Shown here: positions 54,301 to 64,000 of the stretch, one piece after another | Layout: each line of letters starts with the position of its first letter | How positions within the stretch are numbered: position 1 is the first letter of the stretch | NCBI GenBank assembly: GCA_963693305.1 | Contig: OY855904.1 | Location: forward strand, 10,834,996-10,898,995 | Length of the DNA: 64,000 nt | Origin: Meandrina meandrites | Taxonomy: Eukaryota; Cnidaria; Anthozoa; Scleractinia; Meandrinidae | Direction: 5' to 3' | The notes under the pieces: model-generated | What the model saw: the letters and a program-made list of their open reading frames with translations, nothing else | Told to the model about the DNA's origin: nothing | The model's database searches: none | Position numbers and translations under genes: made by a program

Positions 54301-57300
54301 TCATTACTCTTGAATCTTCATGTTCACATCATTTCAGGTCTCAATTTTACATGGCTGTGCAGGCAAGAGTCACTGCAGGGACTTGACGACTCAGATCAAG
54401 GAGGGTGTTCCAATGCTAGTGATGTCAAGGACGATCAATTAAGTGAGTCTGTACTCAGAGTAAGCAGTAGCCATATGGTGGAGAACAGTTCATACTTTCT
54501 AACAGTTTATGTTAAGAAAGATCAGAGACAAGCAGAATACACTCAAGAAGTGTTTATTGTTCCAGGTGATCCACCAGAAGTATATGTCAGGTATGTTAAA
54601 TATTTTGCTAAAAGAAAATAACCGAGATAAAAAGATAATTCTTACTAATTTTGAGGTAATAAAACTTTTACACAGTGGTTCAATTAAGTTTAGTACTTTT
54701 TTAGGGAGGGGAACTTGCTTACTAAAAGAAAAGATTGTCTGTTTTCCAGGATTTTTCCAAGGTAAAAATTAGTTTTAAATTGACAATTTGACTAGTTTCA
54801 CTGGTCTTCTTAATGCTTGACGTAAAACTTAAAAATGCCAATATGGCAGATCGTTATTTTGACATATTTTAAACTTTTACATCAAGCCTCAAGAAGACCA
54901 GAATCAGACCAGACCAGAAGACGACAATCGAAACATCGATTTAAAAATCCCATCAAACAGATCATAGCCTTTAACTTTTAGGAAACGATAAGTGAAAGTT
55001 TCAGACGTACAATTTATTTACTATTTATAACTTAAATCTACTATAAGATAAGATAAAAACTTTATTACCGTATCTGTGTATTTAGCCCTTATGGACTAAT
55101 TGGGGGCACAATTAAAATACCTAAAATACTTTTTATAATGCTAAGCTAAAAATATTTAGAATACTTAACTAAAAACTAATATTTACAATGTCTTAAGCAC
55201 AACAGAGTTTGCAACAGTTACTATTGTTGTCCACGTAGTCCGATAGATTGAGTTTTCTAATTTTAGTTTTGAATGCAGCCATAGTCGGCGAGTTTTTCAG
55301 GTCTTTGCTTAATTTTGACCATAGAAGTGGTCCAAGATATCTGATACAATGTTTCCCGTAGCGTTTAGTATCAAAACGCGGTAAGACAAAATCACTGTTT
55401 CTAAGCGAGTGTGTAGTGTCTTTGCGGACAAAAAGGGCAGAGACGTTGTCTGGCGCAAGCCCATTCTTGACCTTATACATAAGCGTTGCTGTATCTTGTA
55501 AACGCCTATTATATAGTGTGGGCAGATCTGCCCGTCCCAAGAGTTCGTTATAGGCTTCGGCGTGGGATCTGAATATAACTCTTAATGCGCGTTCCTGAAT
55601 TCTCTCAAGTTTCCTTTTGTCCGATGACTTACAAAACTGCCATGTTAGATGGCAGTATGTTAGGTGAGGTAAAATAAACGTCTTATACAGTAATAGCTTA
55701 GCCTTGCAAGGTATTAAATTGCGAAGACGAGAAAGTACTCCGACTTTCTGGCTGGCCTTAATGCATAGCACACGGATATGCTCGGTAAACTCAAGACTAT
55801 CGTCGATGTGAACTCCCAGTAGCTTGATTTGTTCTGTTTTTGTAATATCTATGTCATCGATGCTAAGGACTGTGTCGCTCTTGTCCTTATCGAGTTTTCT
55901 TGGATTGATATTTAGCGACTGGAACTTGTCTGGATTTGCTTTTAAATAGTTCTGGCGTGTTTGTGAGAAGTACGTCGAGGAGCGTCTGAGAGTGCATTGT
56001 GACTCTTGTGGGCTCTGTTATCAGGCACGACAAATTGTGTACTTCCTCCAGATCTCTAAGTAACTTTCCCTCAGCCTTATCAGGATTAAGCCTATCCATG
56101 TTCAGATCTCCTATTATCACTACGGTCTGCTTTTGAAGACACGCCTACTGAAAAATGTCGTTCATTTCTTCCTCTACATTCTGCAGGTACTTTGATCCAG
56201 TGTACCCTCTAGCTTGCTTAGGCGGTCTATAAAGCGCCAGAAATAGTATTTCCTTCCTGCCTATACTGCATTCAACCGCAATGGCTTCGAGTGTCCTGTA
56301 GGTCTTTGGCAGTTTTAGTCTCTTCGAGGGAACGGCTGTTGAAAAATAAGCAATGAGACCACCTCCTCCTTTGGCTCTGTCTCTGCGATACATCTGGTAT
56401 CCTTGTAGTCTAAACTGGTCGTCAGGGTAAGATCGGTCAATTTTGGTTTCTGATACAATAAATATTTGTGCTTTCAGTAGGTCGTTCAGTAGCTTTAACT
56501 CTTCGAATTTATTCTGTATACTATTAATGTTCAAGTGTACAACAAAAGCACTGTTTGCATTGTTTTTCCTTTCTTCGACAATCCAGTTCACCTGGGAATT
56601 CGGAAGGTCTTCATTAGCATAATCATCTTCAAAGTCGCTAGCTTCCATCGCCGAACCAGTTGACGGCGCATTTACTTGTGTGTTAACCTCATTTTGAAAT
56701 GAGAGGTTTGCAGTCATGAAGGGAAGATTGCACAATGAACATGTCCAGTCGATGTCAGGAAAATCTAAGTAGTACTTGAAGGATGCCTTTGTTAGTCCGA
56801 TACATTTAGCATGCGACCATGAATTACATACAGCACACAATAGGGCGTCCTGATTTGAGCGAACGTTTTTGCAACACTCCTTGCAAGGATATTTTGGTGG
56901 TTTGTTGATGTTCCTTGGTCCAGGGTTTAATTGTACGTCTCCTCCAAAAATAATTCGGTGGAGCTGGAAGGTGCTGTTGCCGTTCGCAGAGTAATAAATT
57001 CTCGATGCAAGATAAACATTTCCACGGCCACGACCTCGCTGTATAGTATGTTTCGAATTTACTACAGATTGCCTCGCCGCTCTCGGTTCCTGTCTTGCAA
57101 CAAACTGTATACCGTATGGTAAAGTTGTATCCTCTTCATATTCGTAGTCCGATGATACGTTCGCAAGCAGGAAAATAAGAAGAAATCGCAGTGTCAGTGA
57201 TTTGCATCCATATATTATAATCTATTATGTTTTGAGAACTTACTGGATCCTAGTTCACTTTTATACACTTGAAAACTTGATCAATCTGAGTATAGAATAC

Positions 57301-60300
57301 TGGTGTAACTAATTCAACGTAATTAGATCAAATCGAGCCTAATTGAACAATTGAGTTTGAGTAAGTTCGGTAATCAAACACAATCGAACCAGAAAATGTT
57401 TGCGAGAGTTTAACTGCATTTGATTTCCAAAACCAATCAAACCCATGTATATGTTGATCTCTGACACCATCTTAAAAGTTGACAAATGTCCTGCCCATTG
57501 ATGACAAGTTTTTTTGTGATGTTTTGTAACCTGCCAGGTGTGTGGATAACTGTGATGTCAAAATAAACCCATCCAGCAGAATGGCTCTGCAAGGAATCTG
57601 CGCAGGTGCCTCATGCGGAGGTACTCTTACTTACAAATGGTCCCTTTTCAAACACACAAACAACACCTCCAACGAGACCCAGTGGGTTGAGATTTCCGCT
57701 ATACAAGAGTTGATAAGTACCAGATTGTCATCGACAACGCTTGTCACTTACCCTGGAGTATTGATGCCAAATGTTCAGTACAAGTTTGTATTGATTGCCA
57801 AGCGGCAAGGTGGACATCCGGGATATTCTGAGTACCAGGTCACCACCAATAGCCCTCCTACTGGGGGAACGTGCAGCGTTAGCCCGTCATCTGGAGTCAC
57901 TCTTACAACAGAATTTACTTTTACATGTACTGATTGGCAGGATGCTGATTTTCCATTGCAGTAGTGCAAATTTTTGTTCGAACGAGGAATCAGTAGTTGA
58001 GTATAAATTAGTTCGTATGACAAAAAAAAAACGGGCCGGGTTGTTCGAAAGCCGATTAACACTAACCCAGGATTACAAGCTGATCAAGGATTCAATTTCT
58101 CTTGTATAGAAAACGTTTTTATCGCTTATGTTAAGCGGAGTTTGATATAAGTGGACGTCAAAACTGGAGGGCAGAAAATATAAACACAAAACTTCACTGA
58201 AAAGCTAAAATATTGAAATCAAAACTCATGCTAATCCTGGTTTAGCTTAATCGTGCTTTGAACAACACGGCCCTGAACATTTAAAAAACGTATTCTTGAA
58301 GAAATGCTATTTAAAACTAAGTACTTAATAAATTGCGTCATATTACACCTGAAGCGAAATAAACATTAATTACGTTTTGTTTTATCCAAGTTTGAATTGT
58401 ATCACACACACGTCAGATTAAACTGCGATCAGGCGTTCTTTTATCATGGCGGGAAAAAAAGAACGTCTGATCGCGGGTTGACATCAGATAGGTAAGATCA
58501 AGGACCTAAGATACAGAAAATAACTGTTTTTGCTCTGTCCGTCTACACCAGTGTTGCACATTTCATTATTTTTTTAGTGTTGAAAGGCTTTCGTCGCGCA
58601 TCTTTTCTCGTAATTTCTTTCTTGGCAGATGAAGTCTAGCATTGTGCAGCAGTTAACAGCTGTCCAAGCAGAGACGGTCGTCAGGGTCCAGCAGGTGTCA
58701 AATGTTATTGCCCAGGCCACCTCGGTCATCAGTGAGGTGACAGTCGAAGCGCAGGTAATTTACACCACATCTATTAAGGTGATTCCACGGAATTGCATTG
58801 CGCATCCTTGCTGCGCATAATTTTTCGCGTCATTTAGAGCGCGCATAAGCGCGCTCACACGATAATAAGGATTTTCTTCAGGTTAAGCTCGGTAGGGAAA
58901 TAAATGGTCGTTTTCTTCTAAACGAGCACGGTGACCTTCATTTTTTTTATTTCATTATGTTAATAAGAACAGTATCTTCATTGCTTAAGAAAAAAAAATA
59001 GCAAAAATCAATGACCAGTTTTTTGGCAATTTTAATAAATTCTACTGAAAAGACATAACGGGTCCAACATCGCAAGTCCAAAATTATATCGCGAATACTG
59101 AATACGAAGGTATTCAAACTCTGTGTGTTATCAGATGCTGCATTGATAAAAATCGAGCTTATTTGTTGCGCACGGCTTTTGCAAAAGGTTGCTTAAATAA
59201 CCGTTTTTGTCAGCATTGTGCCAAAGAAACAAGCACGGTGACCCCCTCTTTTTATTACATTTTTATTATCTCCTTGATTCGTTAGTTCAGTGTACAAAGT
59301 TTCATCTGAAATCTATGGCGGGTTCTTTTACTAGGGAATTACCTTAGGTAAGTGTTGATGCTCGTTTATACGAAAAAGCCCATAATTAAATGAATTCCGC
59401 TGTGCTCTGTTTCAAAAAGAGATTGTCAAATGTATATGATTTCAAGGTTTTGCACCGACGGCTTAAGATTATCCCCGTAGTACTCTTTTTGGGAGTAACT
59501 TTGATGTTACTTTCGTTTGCTTACATTAATTTCTGCTGGTGCTGACGAACGTTAACCAATTCAGGAGCAATAATTGTACAACCGATTGAGCTTTTACTGG
59601 CGCATGACTGTATTTTTCAGAAAGCTGCCACGGATGCCCTCCAAAAGATGACAAAAGTGTTGAAAAAGGAGTCTACAGCCGGGGAAAGTTATGAAACGCT
59701 TTTTGATGGCGCAAAGAGCCTAGTGACTGGCCTCGGAAGCATGCTGAGAGTGTCGTCACACGAGGCAAGAGTATATGATTCTGAGTCGCTCAAGGAGTCT
59801 TACAACAACGACAAATTCATAGCCGCGCCTGGTGCGCAACACGTTCGCAAATACCGGAAGCGGAACTTTGGAAAGAGGTTTTCATTGTTATCAGATCTCT
59901 TGGTAAAAAGGAAGAAGAGAGACGCGGACTATGAAGCGAGTGAAACACAGCTTCAGGTAGGATTTTCTATAAAATCATACAAGAACCAAGTGAGTAAAAC
60001 AAAAGTAAAAGCGTAAAACTGAGTTGAAAGTAAACAAAAATAATTGACGAAGCTATTGACGAATCGGTTAGTAGGGGAGCAGCGCGTAAAATGGCGAGCG
60101 AAAAATAAGGGGAGGGTTGTGGAGGAGAAGGCATTCCCTCGCTCGCTCGCTATTTTTACCACACGCCGTTCGTCGCGCTAATCCCGTTTTTCGCACTGCT
60201 CCCCAACTAACCGAACGCCTGGAACAGGCTAAGTGCTGACATATTTAAAACTCAGTTTACACAATTTTAAATCGTTGTCAGAGATACAAACTATGATGTT

Positions 60301-63300
60301 GCCTAGATTACTCTTGCACTTAAGAAAATGGTAAATCAAGGATGTGCAAATCTTTTCTATTTTTTTTTTCAGTCTAAAAAGCAAGTTTTGAGTATGTTCA
60401 ACTCGCTGGAGGAGGTCGGTAGCACGATCTTGTCCCGAACCCTCGTCGGAGAGGCGCCGAGTGAACTGTCAGCCCAGTACATGTCTCTCCTCGTGTCCCG
60501 GGAGGATCCTGATTTGCTCGCTGGTTCTGTTTTGTCAAGCAAAGGGAGTAGTTTTACTTTTCCTACAGTTCCCAATCTATTTGGTAATGGTACACAGTTT
60601 GTAGATAGCCAGGTAGGCAGTGACTAGTGGAATGCAAACATCAATAACTCGCATACACTGATTACCATTAGCCCATTCTATCACAGTTATAGCTTGTAGA
60701 ATCTTGCTTTTGAAAATGTCTGGTGACACAATGCAAATCAATGTTTTCTGTTATATTTTAAAACTGTAATGATAGACGACGAGATCGACAAAATTAGTAT
60801 TCGCAGAAACGTATACAAGTGGTATAAAAGGGTTTAATTTTTTTTTTCTTAAAAACTGTGAAGATGACTCTTGTCGGAAACGTTTAGTATTAGTGTTAAT
60901 ATTTTGTAAGAGAAATAATTATGATTTTACTTTTGGTTTTCTATGTCGCCCAAGCCCGGACAGTGGGTTTTCCGACATGGAGGCGGGAGCGAGAAACATG
61001 CAGTTACACTCTAACCTTTCCTGCAATCTAAACTTGCGAGCGTATATCGATAACACGTTTCAGCAAAGTCCCCTTTCCACAAGGTTTTGTGAAAATAATT
61101 GCTTAATCGCGTAGTTGCGAAAAGCGACAGTAGTTTTGGAAAATGATCTTTGTCTCTTTGGCCGGTTTTTAATTAAAACATAAATAAATGACTGCCGCAG
61201 TGATTTGCTGTGTAATGTATATTTTTATGATAGTCAGTTAATAAAGAGTTATTTTATAGTGAATTAATAACGTTATATTTTCGCAATATCTCTGAAGCTG
61301 GTTTGGAAAATTACGTTCAACAAAAATATTCTTTTTCTCTGCACGTGACAGGTGACGACAACAAGCTTCATGCCTTTCACATGGGACCCCTCAGGAGCAC
61401 GAGTATCTACAGGAGTGTCAAGTCTTGAATTAAAGACAAGTACTGGACATCTTTTAAATACGACAGAACTGGAATCTCCGATATCTATTAAGCTAACCAA
61501 CACACATGATTTAACAAACAGTTCCCAATCCCATTACGTTAAAGCAAACAGAACCGTTTTCCACAAGATAAATATTACGCAGTCAGGCATGGCTCTATTA
61601 CTAAGAGTGCGTCCAGAAAACAACGCCACAGAGTTCTTTGTGTCTGTCAAATACGGGGAGCGGCCGTCTCTTAGCAACAATGACCTCAACGTAACCATAC
61701 CTGACCTGTCATCATGCCTTCATATCTCGTCTGGTTACATCAACTGCTCACGCGATCCATATGTGGTGTTCCTGAACAGTGATGCCGTTATAAAGACAGG
61801 GAACTACTTCATTGGGATAACAGCTAAGGCAAGGACTTCTGGAACCTCGCGAGTCAAGCGCTGTACAGACCGCGGACGGTCAAAGAGGTCATGCGTACAG
61901 TACAAGGAACCACCCACCACAAGTGCCACCTATCACGTACCTCAGTACCTCACAGGAGATGAAAACTACACCATGCAGGTGATACCAGCTGCTTGTCTGT
62001 ACTGGAACGCGGAAGCGTCTAACTGGACAACCGAAGGATGCACGGTAAGAGGGAGACATTTCTAAGCCCTTTTAAAAAGGAATTTATTTTTGACTGCGCC
62101 AAATATACCGTACAATTTAGTGTTAGACGCTTTTTTCGTTGCTTTTAGCAGTAAATAGTAGCGCACCGTTTCAAGAGGTTTGTCACGCTGGTCTTCCGTT
62201 TTGTGCGGATTAAATATTATTATTCTTATATTATCACTAATAAGCTTTCTCAGACCTCTCCTCTCAGGCCCTCCCCCTCCCCCTCCCCCTCCCCCTCTTC
62301 CAACGCACAAACCTGCGTATGCACCTCCCTGCAAATTTAGGGTGGATTATTTACTTTCAGGTAGCTGAAACGACGACTCAAGACTCCATACACTGCTCTT
62401 GTAATCACTTGAGTTCTTTTGGAGGTCAGTTATTCGTGGCGCCGAATCCCATAGATTTTGACAAAGTGTTCACTGAGTTTCATCGCCTTCCAGATACTGG
62501 AAACGTAGCTGTTATAATAGCAGTGAGCTGTGTATTTGGACTTTATCTGCTGCTCCTGCTGTGGGCTCGAAAGGTTGATAAGCTTGATCTTTTAAAGGTA
62601 ATCATACAATAAGTACAAGCTATGAGACTTTTAATAGATTGCAATAATGGTACAAAATAACAAAGACAATACATGCAAAGCTGACACTACGTGATAGAGT
62701 CCAAACTGAAAGTCAAAAATGCAACCTCTGGGCCATCCTCGGAAACCCAGGGCTGCAAAGGGGGACGGGAAGGGAAGGGAGATACTAGGAGCGTTTTTGA
62801 CTTTCAGTTTGGACTCTATCGTGTTGTCTCGTTAAGTGTTTGCATTTCTACGTTTCTACGTAGTGTCAGTCTTACATTTATTGTCTTGGTATTTTTTTTT
62901 GGCTGATTAGAGCTGTCGCCAGCTCCTACGTACATCAACAGCATTTTCGTTGGCGGTCCTTTGCTTTCAGTTGTCACTTACAAAATAACACTGACCTTGC
63001 TGGAGGGCGAGCTAAGCGCTGGGACATCCAAAACAAAGCGACGTCAACCAGTCGTGCTTGACTTTTTCCTATTTTTGGATGTGCCAGAGCGTAGCTTGAC
63101 CTCCAGCAAGGTGTTATTTTGTTCCATATGACCGTTTGCTGCAGAGGGTCCATCCAAGAAATATTTATAAACAGTCTCCATACTATCAATTGTATCTATT
63201 TCCAGGAGCTATTTATTTTTATTTTAGTAATAGCAACAAGATAAGAGAGGACGGTTTATTTCAAACTAAACATACATATAAAATAATCAAACTGAACTTT

Positions 63301-64000
63301 TCGATGTTTTTATGCTGTTTGGTAACATTTATTAAATAACAACAATAATAACTAAAGTAAATGTGGTGGATAAATACCTTTTGAAAGCATAAAGGTAACT
63401 TGGTTCCTTGTTCATAATTAAAACGTTATGATTTACCATCTAGGGAGGGGAGCTGAAGAGATGGGGGGGGGAGGTATACTTCCAGACGGTGACCCTAATA
63501 GAACTTTTACAGTATGCCTTGTCTCAGTTTTTCCTATCTTTTTACTGCAGGTGGGTAAGAAGGCATTCGTAGGACTTCGCTCAGCTTCCTCTCACTTCTA
63601 CGAGATCCAAATATCTACTGGCGTTTGGCGCAACTCAGGCACTACTGCTAACGTGTACATTATGTTGGAGGGCGAGCTGGGTACTAGTCGACCCTACCAT
63701 TTAAAAGATGACTCGTGTATACCGTTCGCAAGAGGGAGCATTATCTCCTTCATCCTATCCATCCCTATCAACATTGGCCCCATTCGGCGCGTGCGCGTGT
63801 GGCACGATAACTCAGGCAACAATCCCTCGTGGTTTTTGAACCACATCAAGGTCTGTGACATGTCGACTCGAGAGCAGTGGACCTTTCTGTGCTTCACGTG
63901 GCTGGCTGTGGAGAAAGGTGATGGTTTAGTCGATCGTTCCCTTAGTAGCACTTCACCAGCTGAGAAAGAAATGGATTTTGTGGTTTTTGTCCAGAATAGA
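51261..64000 (+). CDS. Polycystin-1-like receptor B, runs off right edge, REJ interrupted
   Basis: Twelve exons are visible. ATG 51261 opens a 20-residue signal peptide, followed by one FN3, one EGF, the REJ region, GAIN/GPS, TM1 and PLAT up to the window end. Each exon has a gene A counterpart of equal phase, so B is a tandem paralog that lacks (or never had) the LRR, fibrinogen, trefoil, WSC and repeated EGF/FN3 modules. Two defects stand out. REJ exon 6 meets TAG at 57962 where gene A continues for about 56 more codons. The counterpart of gene A exon 23 is not found before 58629. A foldback element lies in between. The gene is either a pseudogene, split into two transcription units, or uses a weak internal donor (CAG/GTCACC at 57838/57839, which would keep phase 0). 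Confidence 0.8.
51700..51965. repeat. Dispersed GGCCGCTTAATAGGGG repeat, copy 2
   Basis: Same segment order as 41080-41475: TGTGTTTGAATGATTTTATC, GTCCGAGCTTGTTG, TAGGGGTAAAAACAATAGAA, then tandem GGCCGCTTAATAGGGGG units and GGTTCGACTGTA. Lies in intron 1 of gene B. Confidence 0.7.
52237..52527 (+). CDS. Gene B exon 2: FN3 domain
   Basis: A 291-nt phase 1-1 exon. TSAPPANVHVIYVGPSTIIV, RGYNVKYRPI and YRIEVAGVNEMGEG. Equivalent to gene A exon 18. Confidence 0.88.
52618..52764 (+). CDS. Gene B exon 3: EGF domain
   Basis: A 147-nt phase 1-1 exon. DPCDSGPCHNGGTC, a Ser/Arg-rich insertion, then HCVCAVNFTGVFC. About ten residues longer than the gene A EGF exon 19. Confidence 0.88.
52900..53240. repeat. 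Compound (CCTT)n/(CCTA)n pyrimidine tract
   Basis: GCTTGCTCCCTT units, then a long (TTCC)n block with ATCC variants, then (CTAC)n, in intron 3 of gene B. Open frames on both strands across it are low-complexity artefacts. Confidence 0.95.
53440..53880 (+). CDS. Gene B exon 4: REJ region part 1
   Basis: A 441-nt phase 1-1 exon, GTAGGT donor. VSLPNLSPDVSSALAIRRSS, GVSQGYFKI and TLVFNASMSYDPDD, parallel to gene A exon 20. Confidence 0.88.
54338..54590 (+). CDS. Gene B exon 5: REJ region part 2
   Basis: A 253-nt exon, phase 1 to 2. LNFTWLCRQ, SHMVENSSYFLTVYVKK and FIVPGDPPEV, parallel to gene A exon 21 but with a shorter loop. Confidence 0.88.
55037..57226 (-). mobile_element. APE-type LINE with 2A-like motif, RT core deleted
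   Basis: Minus-strand reading gives, in order: a hydrophobic leader (LTLRFLLIFLLA); a basic stretch; FGGDVQLNPGP, which resembles a 2A ribosome-skipping motif; a PHD-like Cys/His finger (CKECC, LLCAVCNSWSHAKC, WTCSLC); an APE-type endonuclease (HLNINSIQNKFEEL, SETKIDRS, LALYRPP, then IIGDLNMD). It then jumps to the post-RT region (NPDKFQSLNINPRKL, IKLLGVHIDD, LPHLTYCHLTW, LPTLYNRR). An in-frame TAG precedes GDLNMD, and nearly the whole RT domain is missing at about 55940. The 3' end has an ATAAG-type tail. It lies in intron 5 of gene B, antisense. Confidence 0.85.
57538..57964 (+). CDS. Gene B exon 6: REJ region part 3, ends at premature stop
   Basis: Starts phase 2 after CTGCCAG. CVDNCDVKINPSSRMALQGI, WSLFKHT, VLMPNVQYKFVLIAKRQGG and FTFTCTDWQDADFPLQ align with gene A exon 22, then TAG. 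Homology to gene A stops at this point and no GT donor is present at the break. Confidence 0.7.
58032..58272. mobile_element. Foldback MITE next to broken REJ exon
   Basis: GGGCCGGGTTGTTCGAAAGC and AACCCAGGATTA on the left are mirrored by TAATCCTGGTTTAGC and TTGAACAACACGGCCC on the right. About 240 bp, non-coding, 70 nt after the premature stop of gene B. Confidence 0.7.
58408..58484. repeat. Hairpin with GATCAGGCGTTCTTTT arms
   Basis: TGCGATCAGGCGTTCTTTT and AAAAGAACGTCTGATCGCG are complementary, with one mismatch, around a loop containing ATGGCGGG. Confidence 0.65.
58629..58754 (+). CDS. Gene B exon 7: GAIN-like helix
   Basis: A 126-nt phase 0-0 exon. MKSSIVQQLTAVQAETVVRV through VTVEAQ. 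Paralog of gene A exon 24. Confidence 0.82.
58780..59580. other. Intron 7 of gene B with a short GC-rich palindrome
   Basis: GAGCGCGCATAAGCGCGCTC lies near 58838, and a phrase of the type AGCACGGTGACC occurs twice (58923 and 59233). I cannot define an element from this. No exon counterpart of gene A lies here. Confidence 0.35.
59621..59956 (+). CDS. Gene B exon 8: GAIN region with basic clusters
   Basis: A 336-nt phase 0-0 exon. KAATDALQKMTKVLKKES, SLVTGLGSMLRVSS, then basic clusters (RKYRKRN, KRKKRD). Paralog of gene A exon 25, ten codons longer. Confidence 0.85.
60067..60223. repeat. Foldback repeat, CGGTTAGTNGGGGAGCAG ends
   Basis: GGTTAGTAGGGGAGCAGCGC on the left, GCACTGCTCCCCAACTAACC on the right; non-coding, in intron 8 of gene B. 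Confidence 0.65.
60373..60612 (+). CDS. Gene B exon 9: GAIN region
   Basis: A 240-nt phase 0-0 exon. MFNSLEEVGSTILSRTLVGE, PDLLAGSVLSSKGSSF and GNGTQFVDSQ; strongly similar to gene A exon 26. Confidence 0.88.
61352..62044 (+). CDS. Gene B exon 10: GAIN domain and first half of GPS
   Basis: A 693-nt phase 0-0 exon. FMPFTWDPSGARV, GRSKRSC basic cluster and the GPS motif CLYWNAEASNWTTEGC. Paralog of gene A exon 27. Confidence 0.9.
62361..62597 (+). CDS. Gene B exon 11: GPS cleavage motif and TM1
   Basis: A 237-nt phase 0-0 exon. HCSCNHLSSFGG has the cleavage triplet HL/S; the TM1 region equals that of gene A residue for residue. Confidence 0.95.
62660..62890. repeat. Nested inverted repeats
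   Basis: Outer arms AGACAATACATGCAAAGCTG / TGTAAGACTGACACTACG-type sequence flank a perfect 27-nt inner pair (62693-62719 with 62794-62820, GATAGAGTCCAAACTGAAAG). It lies in intron 11 of gene B. Confidence 0.6.
62980..63121. repeat. 142-bp foldback repeat
   Basis: ACAAAATAACACTGACCTTG and CTGGAGG with GACATCCAAAA on the left are mirrored by TTTTGGATGTGCCAGAGC and CCTCCAGCAAGGTGTTATTT on the right. Non-coding. Confidence 0.65.
63551..64000 (+). CDS. Gene B exon 12: PLAT domain, cut by window edge
   Basis: Phase-0 exon open to the last base. YEIQISTGVWRNSGTTANVY, GSIISFILSI, VRVWHDNSGNNPSWFLNHIK and TWLAVEKGDG are the PLAT domain; the membrane region lies beyond the window. Confidence 0.92.
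   Translation, partial: MGKKAFVGLRSASSHFYEIQISTGVWRNSGTTANVYIMLEGELGTSRPYHLKDDSCIPFARGSIISFILSIPINIGPIRRVRVWHDNSGNNPSWFLNHIKVCDMSTREQWTFLCFTWLAVEKGDGLVDRSLSSTSPAEKEMDFVVFVQNR

Noticed and set aside
1..64000. CRISPR arrays, operons, bacterial promoters or rRNA genes
   Set aside because: The sequence is intron-rich animal DNA; none of the tandem repeats has spacer structure and no rRNA or intact tRNA was recognised.

Overview
This is animal (metazoan) genomic DNA with intron-rich genes, GT-AG splicing, many microsatellites and a dense load of transposable-element fragments. Tandem polycystin-1/REJ-type receptor genes next to a secreted ShKT/MAM gene point to a cnidarian, probably an anthozoan such as a stony coral. 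The species is inferred, not shown. I assembled three multi-exon genes by hand from splice-site consensus, reading-frame phase and domain continuity; no transcript data were available.

Layout. 1-4.6 kb: no gene I can name; a THAP-containing terminal-inverted-repeat relic and two tRNA-derived SINE-like copies. 4.6-13.9 kb, minus strand: a complete nine-exon gene (963 nt, 320 aa) for a secreted protein with signal peptide, acidic propeptide ending in a dibasic site, two ShKT domains, a 25-glycine run and one MAM domain. One of its introns holds a 2-kb TAGG repeat. 13.9-18.4 kb: intergenic, with a relic resembling the start of the next gene. 18.4-49.1 kb, plus strand: polycystin-1-like gene A, 31 exons, 10,809 nt, 3602 aa, continuous in frame from signal peptide to stop. 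Domain order: signal peptide, Ser/Thr/Glu-rich stalk, LRR block, fibrinogen-related domain, trefoil, WSC-like, eight FN3 and four EGF domains, REJ, GAIN/GPS, first membrane segment, PLAT, and the multi-pass polycystin channel-like region. 49.1-51.3 kb: intergenic, holding a 0.93-kb inverted-repeat element. 51.3 kb to the right edge: gene B, a head-to-tail paralog with a short ectodomain (signal peptide, FN3, EGF, REJ, GAIN/GPS, TM1, PLAT) that runs off the window. Its REJ region is interrupted by a stop and an exon present in gene A is missing, next to a foldback element, so it may be a pseudogene or may be spliced differently.

How the parts relate. Genes A and B encode putative adhesion-GPCR-like, autoproteolysed (GPS) polycystin-1 family membrane receptors; in other animals these pair with TRPP channels. 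The extracellular exons of gene A, like most internal exons of the ShKT/MAM gene, are mostly symmetric phase-1 modules, as expected for exon shuffling, and gene A shows internal EGF-FN3 module duplication. Introns of all three genes have been invaded by LINEs, TIR elements and foldback repeats.
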